Source: Thiopontia sp964647745 (lineage in GTDB: Bacteria; Pseudomonadota; Gammaproteobacteria; GCF-002020875). From it: DNA of 43,108 bases. The stretch covers positions 1-43,108 of the forward strand of contig CAZYJG010000002.1 in assembly GCA_964647745.1 (NCBI GenBank), in the 5' to 3' direction. Each line of letters begins with the position of its first letter. The first letter of the stretch is position 1. Position numbers and translations under genes: made by a program. The notes below the pieces were generated by a model. The model saw only the letters and a program-made list of their open reading frames with translations. It was not told where the DNA came from and did not search any database. Below, piece by piece: positions 26,127 through 34,663 of this stretch.

Positions 26127-27029
26127 TCAGGAACTCTCCGGCTGGTTCATAAAACGGATCCTGTCAGGCTGGTGATCCGCCCCAATGGTCAACAGGATAT
26201 CAGAACGGTGCGGCAATTCAGACCACATGTGGCGTGTCAGCCGCTCAAAGTGGCTCACAAACTCCCTGATCTCCTCCTCGAGCAGGCTGCGCTCACGCCG
26301 ATCCCGGCCCAGCTTCTCCTCCTGCAGTGTCCTCCACTCAACAACAGACTCCATATCCGGTGGCTGCAGTGTGATCAGATGGTCCAGCATTGAGAAGAGT
26401 TGCTGATACTCCTGCGCCAGCTGCCGGTTGACAAAGTGGCGCCACACCCCCTCCGGGTCATGACGGGACTCCAGCTCATTCACCGGGGCAGCAAGTGCCT
26501 CATCCAGCTCTGGAGTGGCACCCACACACCACCCCTCCAGCAGGACAAGATCCACCCCCCTGGGGGAACAATGCCACAGCTCTGGGGCGCTACAGTCATC
26601 GCTAGCCTTGTCGAATTTGGAGAGTTCAACACTCTCACCGGGATCAATCTCAAGCAGCTGCCCCAAAACCCTGGAGAGCTGCTCCAGGTCATGGGTCCCC
26701 GGGACCCCGCGAGTCCTCAAGAGCGGATGGACAGCGCTCGCAAGATGGGCGCGCTGCTCCCTGCCCAGATAGTAGTCATCCAGGGATAGAACAACACTCT
26801 GTAGACCGAGCTCCTCCTCCAGCAGGATCCGGACCATTGCAGAGAGGGTGCTCTTGCCTGTCCCCTGGGCGCCATTGATCCCCACGAGAAGAGGCCTCCG
26901 GGATTCTGCACAACGTCCACCCAGCCAGTTGCAGAGTGGACGGTGGATATGGTCCAGATGCCCCATGACCAGATCAGGCTCGATCTTCTGCTGACGCAGG
27001 TAGCCCTCCAGAGATCCGCTCTGGTTCAT
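26127..27029 (-). CDS. P-loop kinase, D-glycerate 3-kinase/Tda10-like
   Basis: 300 residues from the ATG at 27029, chosen because it overlaps the tadA TGA by 4 bp (ATGA); a longer frame would run through tadA. A Walker A motif GAQGTGKST (53-61) is followed by LDDYYLGREQR, the kinase lid region HPLLRTRGVPGTHD and LVLLEGWCVGATP, an order typical of the glycerate kinase/Tda10 and phosphoribulokinase-uridine kinase group. Glycerate phosphorylation is the best guess; the true substrate is not shown by the sequence. No other photorespiration or serine-cycle gene lies here. Confidence 0.85.
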   Translation of the reverse strand: MNQSGSLEGYLRQQKIEPDLVMGHLDHIHRPLCNWLGGRCAESRRPLLVGINGAQGTGKSTLSAMVRILLEEELGLQSVVLSLDDYYLGREQRAHLASAVHPLLRTRGVPGTHDLEQLSRVLGQLLEIDPGESVELSKFDKASDDCSAPELWHCSPRGVDLVLLEGWCVGATPELDEALAAPVNELESRHDPEGVWRHFVNRQLAQEYQQLFSMLDHLITLQPPDMESVVEWRTLQEEKLGRDRRERSLLEEEIREFVSHFERLTRHMWSELPHRSDILLTIGADHQPDRIRFMNQPESS

Positions 27030-27493
27030 GATGGGTTGCGCCGGCTCCTGAAAAAACTCTTCAGAAGATTGCTGCTCTGCTCCATCAACAGCCCTGAATC
27101 GACAACACACTGGTGGTTGAGGGATGGGTTCTGCAGCAGCTGCAGCAGTGAGCCTGCTGCCCCGGTACGGGGGTCGGGGGCTGCAAAGACCACCCGTTCC
27201 ACCCGTGCATGGACAATTGCACCGGCACACATCGGACAGGGCTCAAGGGTCACATAGAGTGTAGTACCGGGAAGGCGGTAGTTCTGCAGATGGGTTGCTG
27301 CATCACGCAGCGCCTGGATCTCGGCATGGGCTGAGGGATCATGGCTGGAGATTGGGCGATTCCACCCCTCACCAATGATTACCCCATCACGAACAACGAC
27401 AGCACCTACCGGAACCTCCCCCTCATCCTCTGCACGGCGTGCCAGCTCCAGCGCACGCTCCATCCAGCCTCTCTCCTGTTCGCCTATTCCCAT
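27026..27493 (-). CDS. tadA: tRNA-specific adenosine(34) deaminase
   Basis: 155 residues in the cytidine-deaminase fold. The zinc and catalytic residues are present: His56 and Glu58 in SAHAEIQAL, and Cys86 and Cys89 in LEPCPMCAGAIVHAR. It converts A34 of tRNA-Arg(ACG) to inosine. The first 10 bp overlap the guaA 3' end, and its stop overlaps the kinase start, so the three are translationally linked. guaA-tadA linkage is seen in other Gammaproteobacteria. Confidence 0.95.
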   Translation of the reverse strand: MGIGEQERGWMERALELARRAEDEGEVPVGAVVVRDGVIIGEGWNRPISSHDPSAHAEIQALRDAATHLQNYRLPGTTLYVTLEPCPMCAGAIVHARVERVVFAAPDPRTGAAGSLLQLLQNPSLNHQCVVDSGLLMEQSSNLLKSFFRSRRNPS

Positions 27494-29058
27494 TCAATGG
27501 TGGCTGGAGGTTTCCCAGAAATATCATAAGATACTCTTGATATTCCATTGATTTCATTGATTATTCTTGTTGAAACATTGCCAAGAAATTCATAGGGAAG
27601 ATGAGCCCAGCGTGCAGTCATGAAATCAACTGTCTCAACAGCACGGAGCGCAACCACATAGTCATACTGACGGTTGTCGCCCATAACCCCGACAGAGCGG
27701 ACCGGCAGAAAGACCACAAAGGCCTGGCTCACCTTGTCATAGAGATCATTGGCCCGCAGCTCGGAGATAAAGATATCATCCGCCCGGCGCAACAGATCGG
27801 CATACTCTTTCCTGACCTCACCCAGGATACGGACCCCCAGCCCCGGTCCCGGGAACGGATGACGGTAGACCATCTCGGAGGGGAGCCCCAGCTCGACCCC
27901 AATCTTGCGCACCTCATCCTTGAACAGCTCACGAAGCGGCTCCAGGAGATCCAGTTTCATATCCTCCGGCAGCCCGCCCACATTGTGGTGTGACTTGATT
28001 ACCTTGGCCTTGCCCGACTTTGCGCCGGCCGATTCGATCACATCGGGGTATATCGTCCCCTGCGCAAGCCACTTCACTGCGCTCAGCTTTCCGGCCTCCT
28101 CATCAAAGAGATCAATAAAGGTATGGCCAATGATCTTGCGCTTCTTCTCCGGGTCGCTCTCCCCGCTGAGTGCATTGAGAAAGCGCGATTCTGCATCGAC
28201 GCGGATCACGCGGATCCCCATGTGCTCAGCAAACATCGCCATCACCTGGTCGCCCTCATTAAGACGCAACAGCCCATTATCGACGAAAACACAGGTGAGC
28301 TGATCCCCGATAGCGCGGTGCAGCAGTGCTGCCACAACCGAAGAGTCCACTCCGCCAGAGAGGCCCAGCAGCACCTCATCCTCCCCCACCTGGTGACGGA
28401 TCTGCGCGATGCTGTCCTCAATGATGTTGGCTGGATTCCAGAGTGCTGCGCAGCCGCAGATATCGATTACAAACCGGCTGAGGATACGATCCCCCTGCTT
28501 GGTGTGGGTCACCTCCGGGTGAAACTGTACCCCATAGAAGTGGCGACTCTCATCCGCCATTCCGGCCAGGGGGGCGTTATCGGTGGAGGCCATCACGGTG
28601 AACCCCTCTGGTAGCTCTGCCACCCGATCCCCATGACTCATCCAGACATCAAGCAGCCCATATCCCTCTGGAGAGGTGTGATCCTCAATACCCCTGAGCA
28701 GTGCAGTATGGCCACGGGCACGAACCTGCGCATAGCCATACTCATGGTGGTCCGCATTTTCAGTGCTGCCGCCAAGCTGGGCGGCCATGGTCTGCATACC
28801 GTAACAGATTCCCAGTACCGGCACCCCGAGCTCAAAGACAATTCCAGGTGCCTCGGGTGCCTCATCAACTGTGGTCGACTCCGGGCCGCCTGAGAGGATA
28901 ATCCCCTTTGGTGCAAACTCGCGGATCGCCTCGACCTCCATATCCCATGGATAGAGTTCGCAGTAGACGCCCGCCTCACGAACCCTGCGCGCAATCAGCT
29001 GCGTATACTGCGATCCGAAATCTAGGATCAGGATCCGATCATTATGAATGTTTTCCAT
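27484..29058 (-). CDS. guaA: GMP synthase (glutamine-hydrolysing)
   Basis: 524 residues, full length. The class I glutamine amidotransferase domain has its catalytic triad: Cys85 in GICYGMQ, and His180 and Glu182 in VQFHPEVTH. The ATP pyrophosphatase domain has the PP-loop LSGGVDSS (233-240), and the dimerisation domain follows, ending ISGKPPATIEWE. It converts XMP to GMP, downstream of GuaB in purine synthesis. It starts 5 bp after the guaB stop, giving the classical guaBA operon, and overlaps tadA by 10 bp. Confidence 0.97.
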   Translation of the reverse strand: MENIHNDRILILDFGSQYTQLIARRVREAGVYCELYPWDMEVEAIREFAPKGIILSGGPESTTVDEAPEAPGIVFELGVPVLGICYGMQTMAAQLGGSTENADHHEYGYAQVRARGHTALLRGIEDHTSPEGYGLLDVWMSHGDRVAELPEGFTVMASTDNAPLAGMADESRHFYGVQFHPEVTHTKQGDRILSRFVIDICGCAALWNPANIIEDSIAQIRHQVGEDEVLLGLSGGVDSSVVAALLHRAIGDQLTCVFVDNGLLRLNEGDQVMAMFAEHMGIRVIRVDAESRFLNALSGESDPEKKRKIIGHTFIDLFDEEAGKLSAVKWLAQGTIYPDVIESAGAKSGKAKVIKSHHNVGGLPEDMKLDLLEPLRELFKDEVRKIGVELGLPSEMVYRHPFPGPGLGVRILGEVRKEYADLLRRADDIFISELRANDLYDKVSQAFVVFLPVRSVGVMGDNRQYDYVVALRAVETVDFMTARWAHLPYEFLGNVSTRIINEINGISRVSYDISGKPPATIEWE

Positions 29059-29063
29059 TAATA

Positions 29064-30521
29064 CTAGACCCGGTAGTTTGGAGCCTCTTTGGTGATGCTG
29101 ACATCATGAACATGGCTCTCTGCCATGCCTGCGCCGGTAACCTGTACAAACTGTGGCTTGGTACGCATCTCATCAATATTGACGCAACCGGTATACCCCA
29201 TGCTGGAGCGCAGACCACCCATCATCTGGTGGATAATGCCGCCCATTGGACCCTTGTAGGGGACACGCCCCTCAATCCCCTCGGGCACCAGCTTTTCGAC
29301 ATTGCTGCTGTTGTCCTGGAAGTAACGGTCACTGGATCCCTGCTGCATTGCCCCCAGTGATCCCATTCCACGGTAGGACTTGTAGGAGCGCCCCTGATAG
29401 AGCTCAACCTCACCGGGTGCCTCCTCGGTTCCTGCCAGCAGCCCGCCCACCATGATGCAGTGAGCCCCTGCGACAATAGCCTTGGCCATATCCCCGGAGT
29501 AGCGGATACCGCCATCCGCAATGGCCGGAACACCGGTTCCCTCCAGCGCCTTGACCACATTGGAGACTGCGCTTACCTGGGGGACGCCCACCCCCGCCAC
29601 GATGCGTGTTGTACAGATGGAGCCGGGGCCAATTCCCACCTTGACCGCATCCGCACCCGCTGCAACCAAGTCCCTGGCTGCCTCACCGGTAGCGATGTTT
29701 CCTCCAATCACCTGGATATCCGGGAAATTCTGCTTCACCCAGCGAACCCGATCCAGTACCCCCTGAGAGTGGCCATGTGCCGTATCAACAACCACGACAT
29801 CGACCCCGGCGGCGGCCAGTGCAGCCACACGCTCCTCGGTATCGGCACCGGTACCCACAGCAGCACCAACACGGAGCCGCTCCTGCTCATCCTTGCATGC
29901 ATTCGGTTTGTCGGTTGCGCGCTGTATATCCTTGACGGTGATCATTCCACGCAGCTCAAATGCATCATTGACCACCAGTACCTTCTCAATGCGATGGGCA
30001 TGGAGCAGTTCAATCACCTCGCTCTTCTCGGCCCCCTCCCTGACAGTCACCAGACGATCCTTCGGGGTCATGACCGTTGCCACCTTCTCATCCAGGCGCT
30101 TCTCAAAGCGGAGATCACGACTGGTGACAATCCCCACCAAGTCATTTCCATCCACGACAGGGAGACCGGAGATTCCGTAGCGGCGGGTCAGATCCACTAC
30201 CTCACGCACCGTCGCCTCCGGGGAGATGGTTACCGGATCAGTCACCACACCACTCTCAAAGCGCTTCACCTTCTGCACCTCACGCCCCTGCTCCTCGGCC
30301 GACATGTTCTTGTGAATAATGCCGACTCCGCCCTCCTGTGCCAGCGCAATGGCCAGCCTGGACTCGGTAACGGTATCCATTGCTGCTGAGACCATCGGGA
30401 TGTTGAGATCGATCTCACGGGTCAGACGGGTACGGAGCGAGACCTCTCGGGGGATCACAGTGGAGTGGGCAGGCAGAAGCAGGACATCATCAAAAGTAAG
30501 GGCTTGTTCAACAAGGCGCAT
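29064..30521 (-). CDS. guaB: Inosine-5'-monophosphate dehydrogenase
   Basis: 485 residues from the ATG at 30521 (MRLVEQALTFDDVLL), which has GGAG six bases upstream and agrees with E. coli GuaB; a frame extending to 30629 would start upstream of the promoter at 30556-30584. The TIM barrel is interrupted by two CBS domains (about 95-205). The catalytic cysteine is Cys303 in GPGSICTTRIVAG, and the flap region follows. It oxidises IMP to XMP with NAD, the committed step to GMP. Confidence 0.97.
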   Translation of the reverse strand: MRLVEQALTFDDVLLLPAHSTVIPREVSLRTRLTREIDLNIPMVSAAMDTVTESRLAIALAQEGGVGIIHKNMSAEEQGREVQKVKRFESGVVTDPVTISPEATVREVVDLTRRYGISGLPVVDGNDLVGIVTSRDLRFEKRLDEKVATVMTPKDRLVTVREGAEKSEVIELLHAHRIEKVLVVNDAFELRGMITVKDIQRATDKPNACKDEQERLRVGAAVGTGADTEERVAALAAAGVDVVVVDTAHGHSQGVLDRVRWVKQNFPDIQVIGGNIATGEAARDLVAAGADAVKVGIGPGSICTTRIVAGVGVPQVSAVSNVVKALEGTGVPAIADGGIRYSGDMAKAIVAGAHCIMVGGLLAGTEEAPGEVELYQGRSYKSYRGMGSLGAMQQGSSDRYFQDNSSNVEKLVPEGIEGRVPYKGPMGGIIHQMMGGLRSSMGYTGCVNIDEMRTKPQFVQVTGAGMAESHVHDVSITKEAPNYRV

Positions 30522-30555
30522 GGCGTACTCCATAATCTGAGGATGAAAGGCGCGA

Positions 30556-30584
30556 ATTATAAATGGATCTCGCCTCCAAGTCAT
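30556..30584 (-). promoter_or_regulatory. Candidate sigma-70 promoter of guaBA
   Basis: On the minus strand ATGACT (30584-30579) and TATAAT (30561-30556) are 17 bp apart, with a predicted start near 30549 and a leader of about 28 nt to the guaB ATG at 30521. It confirms the shorter guaB start. A PurR-type palindrome is not evident. Confidence 0.65.
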
Positions 30585-30676
30585 TAAGGAGCCATTGAAT
30601 TTGCCCCGATCCAGAGGTGAAGTTTCCAAATTCTGCGAAAAAAGTGAAATTGGCTAGCGGCAAGGAACCCGTGGGC

Positions 30677-30682
30677 TATAAT
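30677..30682 (+). promoter_or_regulatory. Candidate -10 box of the glycine-zipper gene
   Basis: A consensus TATAAT lies 57 bp upstream of the ATG at 30740. The nearest -35-like hexamer, TTGGCT at 30650, is 21 bp away and poorly placed, so only the -10 is supported. Confidence 0.35.
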
Positions 30683-30739
30683 CAGGTCAACTGGCAAGAG
30701 AATAATTACTCTTTGAAAGCAAAAGCAAAGGATCCAACC

Positions 30740-31282
30740 ATGAGCTGTTCAATAACCAAGATTACCGCAACCACCGCCCTCTCCTCGCTACTGCTCCTCT
30801 CCGGGGGGTCTGTTGCAGCCGAATCCTTCAATGACTGGGCCACAGTAACCAATGTTGAGGCGGTTGAGAGAAGCTACACCATCAGAAAACCGGTTGAGAA
30901 GTGCTGGACCGAGACAGTTCGGGTTCAGGAGCGCGGCCCCTCCGATGGCAGCATGACCAATGAGCTGATCGGTGGCCTGCTGGGCGGAGCCATTGGCAAC
31001 CAGTTTGGCAAGGGGCGCGGCAAGGATGCAATGACCATTGCTGGCGCCGCACTGGGCGCATCGATCGCCCATGACCAGGAGCAGCTGCAGGCAGGGCAAC
31101 CACGAACAGGGGGTCGCTACCAGGAGGTGGAGCGCTGCGAGACAGTCTATGAGACCGAGGAGAAAACAGAGCACTCCCACTATCGGGTCACCTATAGCTA
31201 TGGCGGAAAGGAGTTCACGGCCAACATGAGAAGTGCGCCCGGGGAGCAGATTCGGGTTCGTGTCCAGGTCACTCCGCACTAG
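30740..31282 (+). CDS. Glycine-zipper 2TM-domain exported protein
   Basis: 180 residues from the ATG at 30740, with AAGGA eight bases upstream; a longer frame from 30617 starts before the TATAAT and lacks a ribosome site. A signal peptide (ATTALSSLLLLSGGSVAA-ES) precedes a small domain with paired cysteines and a glycine zipper (about 80-115: ELIGGLLGGAIGNQFGKGRG and AMTIAGAALGASIAHD), as in the Rickettsia 17-kDa antigen/SlyB-like group, then a C-terminal beta domain ending GEQIRVRVQVTPH. No lipobox cysteine follows the signal sequence, so it is probably a soluble or membrane-associated periplasmic protein. Function unknown; members are linked to envelope stability. Confidence 0.85.
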   Translation: MSCSITKITATTALSSLLLLSGGSVAAESFNDWATVTNVEAVERSYTIRKPVEKCWTETVRVQERGPSDGSMTNELIGGLLGGAIGNQFGKGRGKDAMTIAGAALGASIAHDQEQLQAGQPRTGGRYQEVERCETVYETEEKTEHSHYRVTYSYGGKEFTANMRSAPGEQIRVRVQVTPH

Positions 31283-31302
31283 GCTGATTCTCAACAACCC
31301 CT

Positions 31303-31330
31303 TGCTGCCTTCATCTCTCTGAAGGCAGCA
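31303..31330 (+). terminator. 10-bp stem-loop between the glycine-zipper gene and xseA
   Basis: TGCTGCCTTC (31303-31312) and GAAGGCAGCA (31321-31330) form a perfect 10-bp stem with an 8-base loop. No T-run follows, so it is not a classical Rho-independent terminator. It ends 17 bases before the xseA start and could instead control xseA translation. Confidence 0.4.
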
Positions 31331-31347
31331 CTTCCAGCCGTTAGCTG

Positions 31348-32685
31348 TTGAACCCAGAGCGTAAAGTCATCTCCGTCTCCCAGCTCAATCGGGAGGCCCG
31401 CTTTCTGCTGGAGCAGAACTTCACAACCCTCTGGGTTGAGGGGGAGATCTCCAACCTCTCACGCCCCGCTTCGGGCCATATCTACTTCACCCTCAAGGAT
31501 GACCAGGCACAGATCCGCTGTGCCATGTTCCGCAACCGACTCACCCATATCCGTTTCCGTCCGCAGAGTGGCCAACATGTGGAGATCAGGGGAACAGTAA
31601 GCCTCTATGAGGCACGGGGCGACTACCAGCTGATTGCTGAACACATGAAAGAGGGGGGCGAAGGGGCGCGCCAGCGCGCCTTTGAGGCACTGAAGAAAAA
31701 GCTCTCGCAGGAGGGGCTGTTTGATGAGAAGTGGAAAAAGCCCCTCCCCTCACTGGCCGCAAGGGTTGGTGTGATCAGCTCTCCATCAGGGGCGGCCATC
31801 CATGACATCCTGACGGTTCTTGAGCGCCGGTTCCCTGCCCTCCCCGTCATCCTCTATCCTGTTTCGGTACAGGGTAGCGTCGCTGCCGAGGAGATTGCCG
31901 CTGCACTCAGCGAGGCCCAGCAGCGTGATGAGTGCGACCTGCTGATCCTTGCCCGTGGCGGTGGATCGATCGAGGATCTCTGGGCCTTCAATGAGGAGGT
32001 GGTGGCGAGGGCGATCCACACCTCTACAATCCCGATTATCTCCGCAGTTGGGCATGAGACCGACTTCACCATTGCCGATTTTGTTGCGGACCTGCGTGCC
32101 CCGACCCCCTCCGCTGCTGCAGAGCGCGTCTCTCCGGAGCTCCAGGAGTGGCAGGAGGGGCTACTGCTGGCCGAGCAGCGGCTGACAAGGGGGGTCCGCT
32201 CCACACTGGAGACCCTCTCCCTTCGTCTGCATGGTCTCCGTGGGCGACTGCGCCACCCCCGCGAGAGACTTCAACAGCTGAGTCAGCGCCTGGATGAGAG
32301 TGAGCAACGTCTCCAGAGGGCAGAACAGCTGATCCTGGCGAGGAGCAACAATTGGCTGCGTGAGATCAAACTGCGCCTTCAGGCACACGCCCCACAACAG
32401 AGAATCCAGGTATTAAGAGAGCGCCTTGAGGGCGGGACCCGGCAATTGAGGCAGTTGATGGACCACAGGCTTAAACAGAACAAAGAACATCTCTCCGGCC
32501 TCTCCCATACCCTCAATACCGTAAGCCCGCTTGCCACCCTGTCACGAGGCTACAGCATCACCACCACAGCAGAGGGCGAGGTTCTCCTCTCCACAGAGCA
32601 TCTGCAGAGGGGAGAGGAGATCAGAACCCGTCTGGGAGAGGGAGAGGTTACCAGCAAGGTAACCGGGATCAGTTCCGGCGAGTAA
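31348..32685 (+). CDS. xseA: Exodeoxyribonuclease VII large subunit
   Basis: 445 residues. The N-terminal OB-fold (SGHIYFTLKDDQAQIRCAMF), the catalytic core (LPVILYPVSVQGSVAAEEI, then ARGGGSIEDLWAFNEE and SAVGHETDFTIADFVADLRA) and the long C-terminal coiled coil (about 260-390) all match E. coli XseA, as does the ending LSRGYSI. With XseB it degrades single-stranded DNA. The start is a TTG, preceded in frame only by a CTG and a stop, and has no good ribosome site; the stem-loop just upstream may matter. xseB is not adjacent. The 3' end overlaps the convergent receiver-like gene by 17 bp. Confidence 0.93.
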   Translation: MNPERKVISVSQLNREARFLLEQNFTTLWVEGEISNLSRPASGHIYFTLKDDQAQIRCAMFRNRLTHIRFRPQSGQHVEIRGTVSLYEARGDYQLIAEHMKEGGEGARQRAFEALKKKLSQEGLFDEKWKKPLPSLAARVGVISSPSGAAIHDILTVLERRFPALPVILYPVSVQGSVAAEEIAAALSEAQQRDECDLLILARGGGSIEDLWAFNEEVVARAIHTSTIPIISAVGHETDFTIADFVADLRAPTPSAAAERVSPELQEWQEGLLLAEQRLTRGVRSTLETLSLRLHGLRGRLRHPRERLQQLSQRLDESEQRLQRAEQLILARSNNWLREIKLRLQAHAPQQRIQVLRERLEGGTRQLRQLMDHRLKQNKEHLSGLSHTLNTVSPLATLSRGYSITTTAEGEVLLSTEHLQRGEEIRTRLGEGEVTSKVTGISSGE

Positions 32686-33049
32686 CCGCCTCGATCAACT
32701 GTTCGGGATCGACCGGATGGGGGATGGTCTGCTCTACCGGAAAACGGCCCATCAACTGCTGCAGAAACGGTTCATCGGCCGGATCGTAAAGGACCACTAC
32801 CCGGGTCTGGGGGAGCTTCCTCTGGATATGGGCCAGCATCGACTCCAGATTGCTGACCCGATCCCGAAATGCGGGATCATGATAAAACTCGGCCACCACA
32901 ATGGAGGGCTCCCTCTTCTTCAGAAAGGAGATCGCCTTGCGCATCAGATGCTCAACCTTGACCGCATAACCGGTACCCTGCAGTGCCCGAATCAGCTCCG
33001 GGTAGACCCCATACTCAAAAACAAAGAGCAGATCCCCCTCACCCCTCAT
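32669..33049 (-). CDS. Receiver-like small protein of unknown function
   Basis: 126 residues from the ATG at 33049, 7 bp after hpt; a longer frame reaches 33136 but overlaps hpt. The sequence looks like a degenerate two-component receiver fold: LLFVFEYGVYPELIRALQG, a hydrophobic strand PSIVVAEFYHD, a strand TRVVVLYDPADE and a C-terminal helix DPEQLIEAVTRR. The expected phosphorylated Asp and the conserved Lys are not at recognisable positions. It has no output domain. Being the last gene of the nagZ-hpt string, it may act with those genes, but no function can be given. Confidence 0.6.
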   Translation of the reverse strand: MRGEGDLLFVFEYGVYPELIRALQGTGYAVKVEHLMRKAISFLKKREPSIVVAEFYHDPAFRDRVSNLESMLAHIQRKLPQTRVVVLYDPADEPFLQQLMGRFPVEQTIPHPVDPEQLIEAVTRRN

Positions 33050-33056
33050 CAGTTGA

Positions 33057-33611
33057 TCAACCCTCTTCCCGCAGTGCGTAGATTCCGGGCATGTTTCTGA
33101 GATACCCCTTGTAGTCCATCCCGAACCCGAAGACATAGCGGTCAGGCACCGTCAATGCATTGAAATCGGAGGGGGGTGCCACCTTGCGGTCATGCAGTTT
33201 GGTAGCCAGTGTTACCGTGAGGACATCCTCAGCCCCCTGCTCCATGGCCCACAACTTGAGCGCCTCCATTGTCCCCCCCTCATCATGAATGTCATCAACA
33301 ATCACGACGGTTCGCCCCTCCAGGGCGATGCGTGGGCGGGCAATCCACTCCAGTGCGCCCCCCACCAGTTCCGATCCATAGCGAGTCGCATGGATATAGT
33401 CGACCTGTAGCGGGAACTCAAGCCGGGTCAGCAGATAGCCCATCGGTATCACCGCCCCGTTCATCACTGTCAGCAGCAGTGGGTTGCGATCTCCGATCTG
33501 CTCGCCCAGTTCAGCAGCCATCCTGTCCAGTGCCGCCTCCACCTCATCGCTGCTCCAGAGACAATCTGCCTCCCGACGCACTCTACCCACCTCCTCCAGT
33601 GATACGCTCAC
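33057..33611 (-). CDS. hpt: Hypoxanthine-guanine phosphoribosyltransferase
   Basis: 184 residues. The PRPP-binding signature VVIVDDIHDEGGTM (102-115) has the two acidic residues before the loop, and LLLTVMNGAVIPMG supplies the pyrophosphate site. It salvages hypoxanthine and guanine with PRPP into IMP and GMP. The start is a GTG whose last two bases overlap the nagZ stop (GTGA), so translation is coupled. The pairing of nagZ with hpt is common in Gammaproteobacteria. Confidence 0.92.
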   Translation of the reverse strand: MSVSLEEVGRVRREADCLWSSDEVEAALDRMAAELGEQIGDRNPLLLTVMNGAVIPMGYLLTRLEFPLQVDYIHATRYGSELVGGALEWIARPRIALEGRTVVIVDDIHDEGGTMEALKLWAMEQGAEDVLTVTLATKLHDRKVAPPSDFNALTVPDRYVFGFGMDYKGYLRNMPGIYALREEG

Positions 33612-34657
33612 AACTCCATCTCCTGTGTGTGGATCTCTTCCAATCCATGAATTCGTTCCACGGCACGCTGCCAGTGGCTGCTGTTGACCAGGGACTCCCG
33701 ATTGATCTTCCGCCTTCCATGCAGTCTGGCCAGGCGAGCTGTACCCAGCGGATTACCCTGTGGCTCCAGGGAGTCCAGCACCTCAACCGCACTATTGCGA
33801 TGGTTGCAGACCAGCACCATGTCACAACCTGCATCCAGCGCAGCGGCTGCCCGCTCCGGATAGCCACCCACCACTCCAGCCCCCTCCATTGTGAGATCGT
33901 CACTGAAAATGGCACCATTGAACCCCAGACGACCGCGCAGCACCTCCTGCAGCCAGAAGCGGGAGAAACCAGCCGGATGGTCAGGGTCAATCGCGCTGTA
34001 GTATACATGCGCAGGCATCACCCCCTCCATTCCATAGTGAACCATGCGCTCAAACGGCACCAGATCATCCACCTGAATGTCGGCATAGCTGCGCTCATCA
34101 ACCGGGACCTCCAGATGTGAGTCGGCCTTCACCCCGCCATGGCCGGGAAAGTGTTTTCCCACCGCTCCCATCCCCGCCTTGTGCATCCCCTGCATCCAAC
34201 CATGGGCCAGCATCGCAACCACCCCCGGTTTTCTGTGGAATGCACGGTCCCCAATCACCCCACTTACACCATGAGAGAGATCCAGCACCGGGGCGAAGCT
34301 GAAATCAACCCCGCAGGAGAGCAGTTCGATGGCCATCAACCAGCTGGCTGATTCAGTCTCGGAAACCCCCCGCTTGAGATCATGGTCATGGAGTTTGCCA
34401 AAACGGGCCATCGGAGGGATCTCGGTAAACCCCTCACGGAAACGCTGAACCCGCCCCCCCTCGTGGTCCACGCCAATCAGCAGTGGCGGGGTGCGAATCG
34501 CATGAATCTCACTGCAGAGTTGGGTCAACTGCTCGGGGGAGTGGTAGTTGCGACTGAAGAGAATGACCCCACCTACACGGGGATCGGCCAGCAGCTCACG
34601 ATCCTCGGCAGAGAGCTCAACCCCCTCCAGATCCAGCATCAGTGGCCCCAGACTCAT
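33608..34657 (-). CDS. nagZ: Beta-N-acetylhexosaminidase
   Basis: 349 residues, glycoside hydrolase family 3, cytoplasmic. The family signature KHFPGHGGVKADSH supplies the catalytic His of the acid/base dyad and SDDLTMEGAGVVGGY carries the nucleophilic Asp. NagZ removes GlcNAc from anhydro-muropeptides in peptidoglycan recycling and so influences AmpC induction where ampR exists. It starts 6 bp after the L,D-transpeptidase stop; GGAG precedes the ATG. Confidence 0.95.
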   Translation of the reverse strand: MSLGPLMLDLEGVELSAEDRELLADPRVGGVILFSRNYHSPEQLTQLCSEIHAIRTPPLLIGVDHEGGRVQRFREGFTEIPPMARFGKLHDHDLKRGVSETESASWLMAIELLSCGVDFSFAPVLDLSHGVSGVIGDRAFHRKPGVVAMLAHGWMQGMHKAGMGAVGKHFPGHGGVKADSHLEVPVDERSYADIQVDDLVPFERMVHYGMEGVMPAHVYYSAIDPDHPAGFSRFWLQEVLRGRLGFNGAIFSDDLTMEGAGVVGGYPERAAAALDAGCDMVLVCNHRNSAVEVLDSLEPQGNPLGTARLARLHGRRKINRESLVNSSHWQRAVERIHGLEEIHTQEMEL

Positions 34658-34663
34658 TCCATC

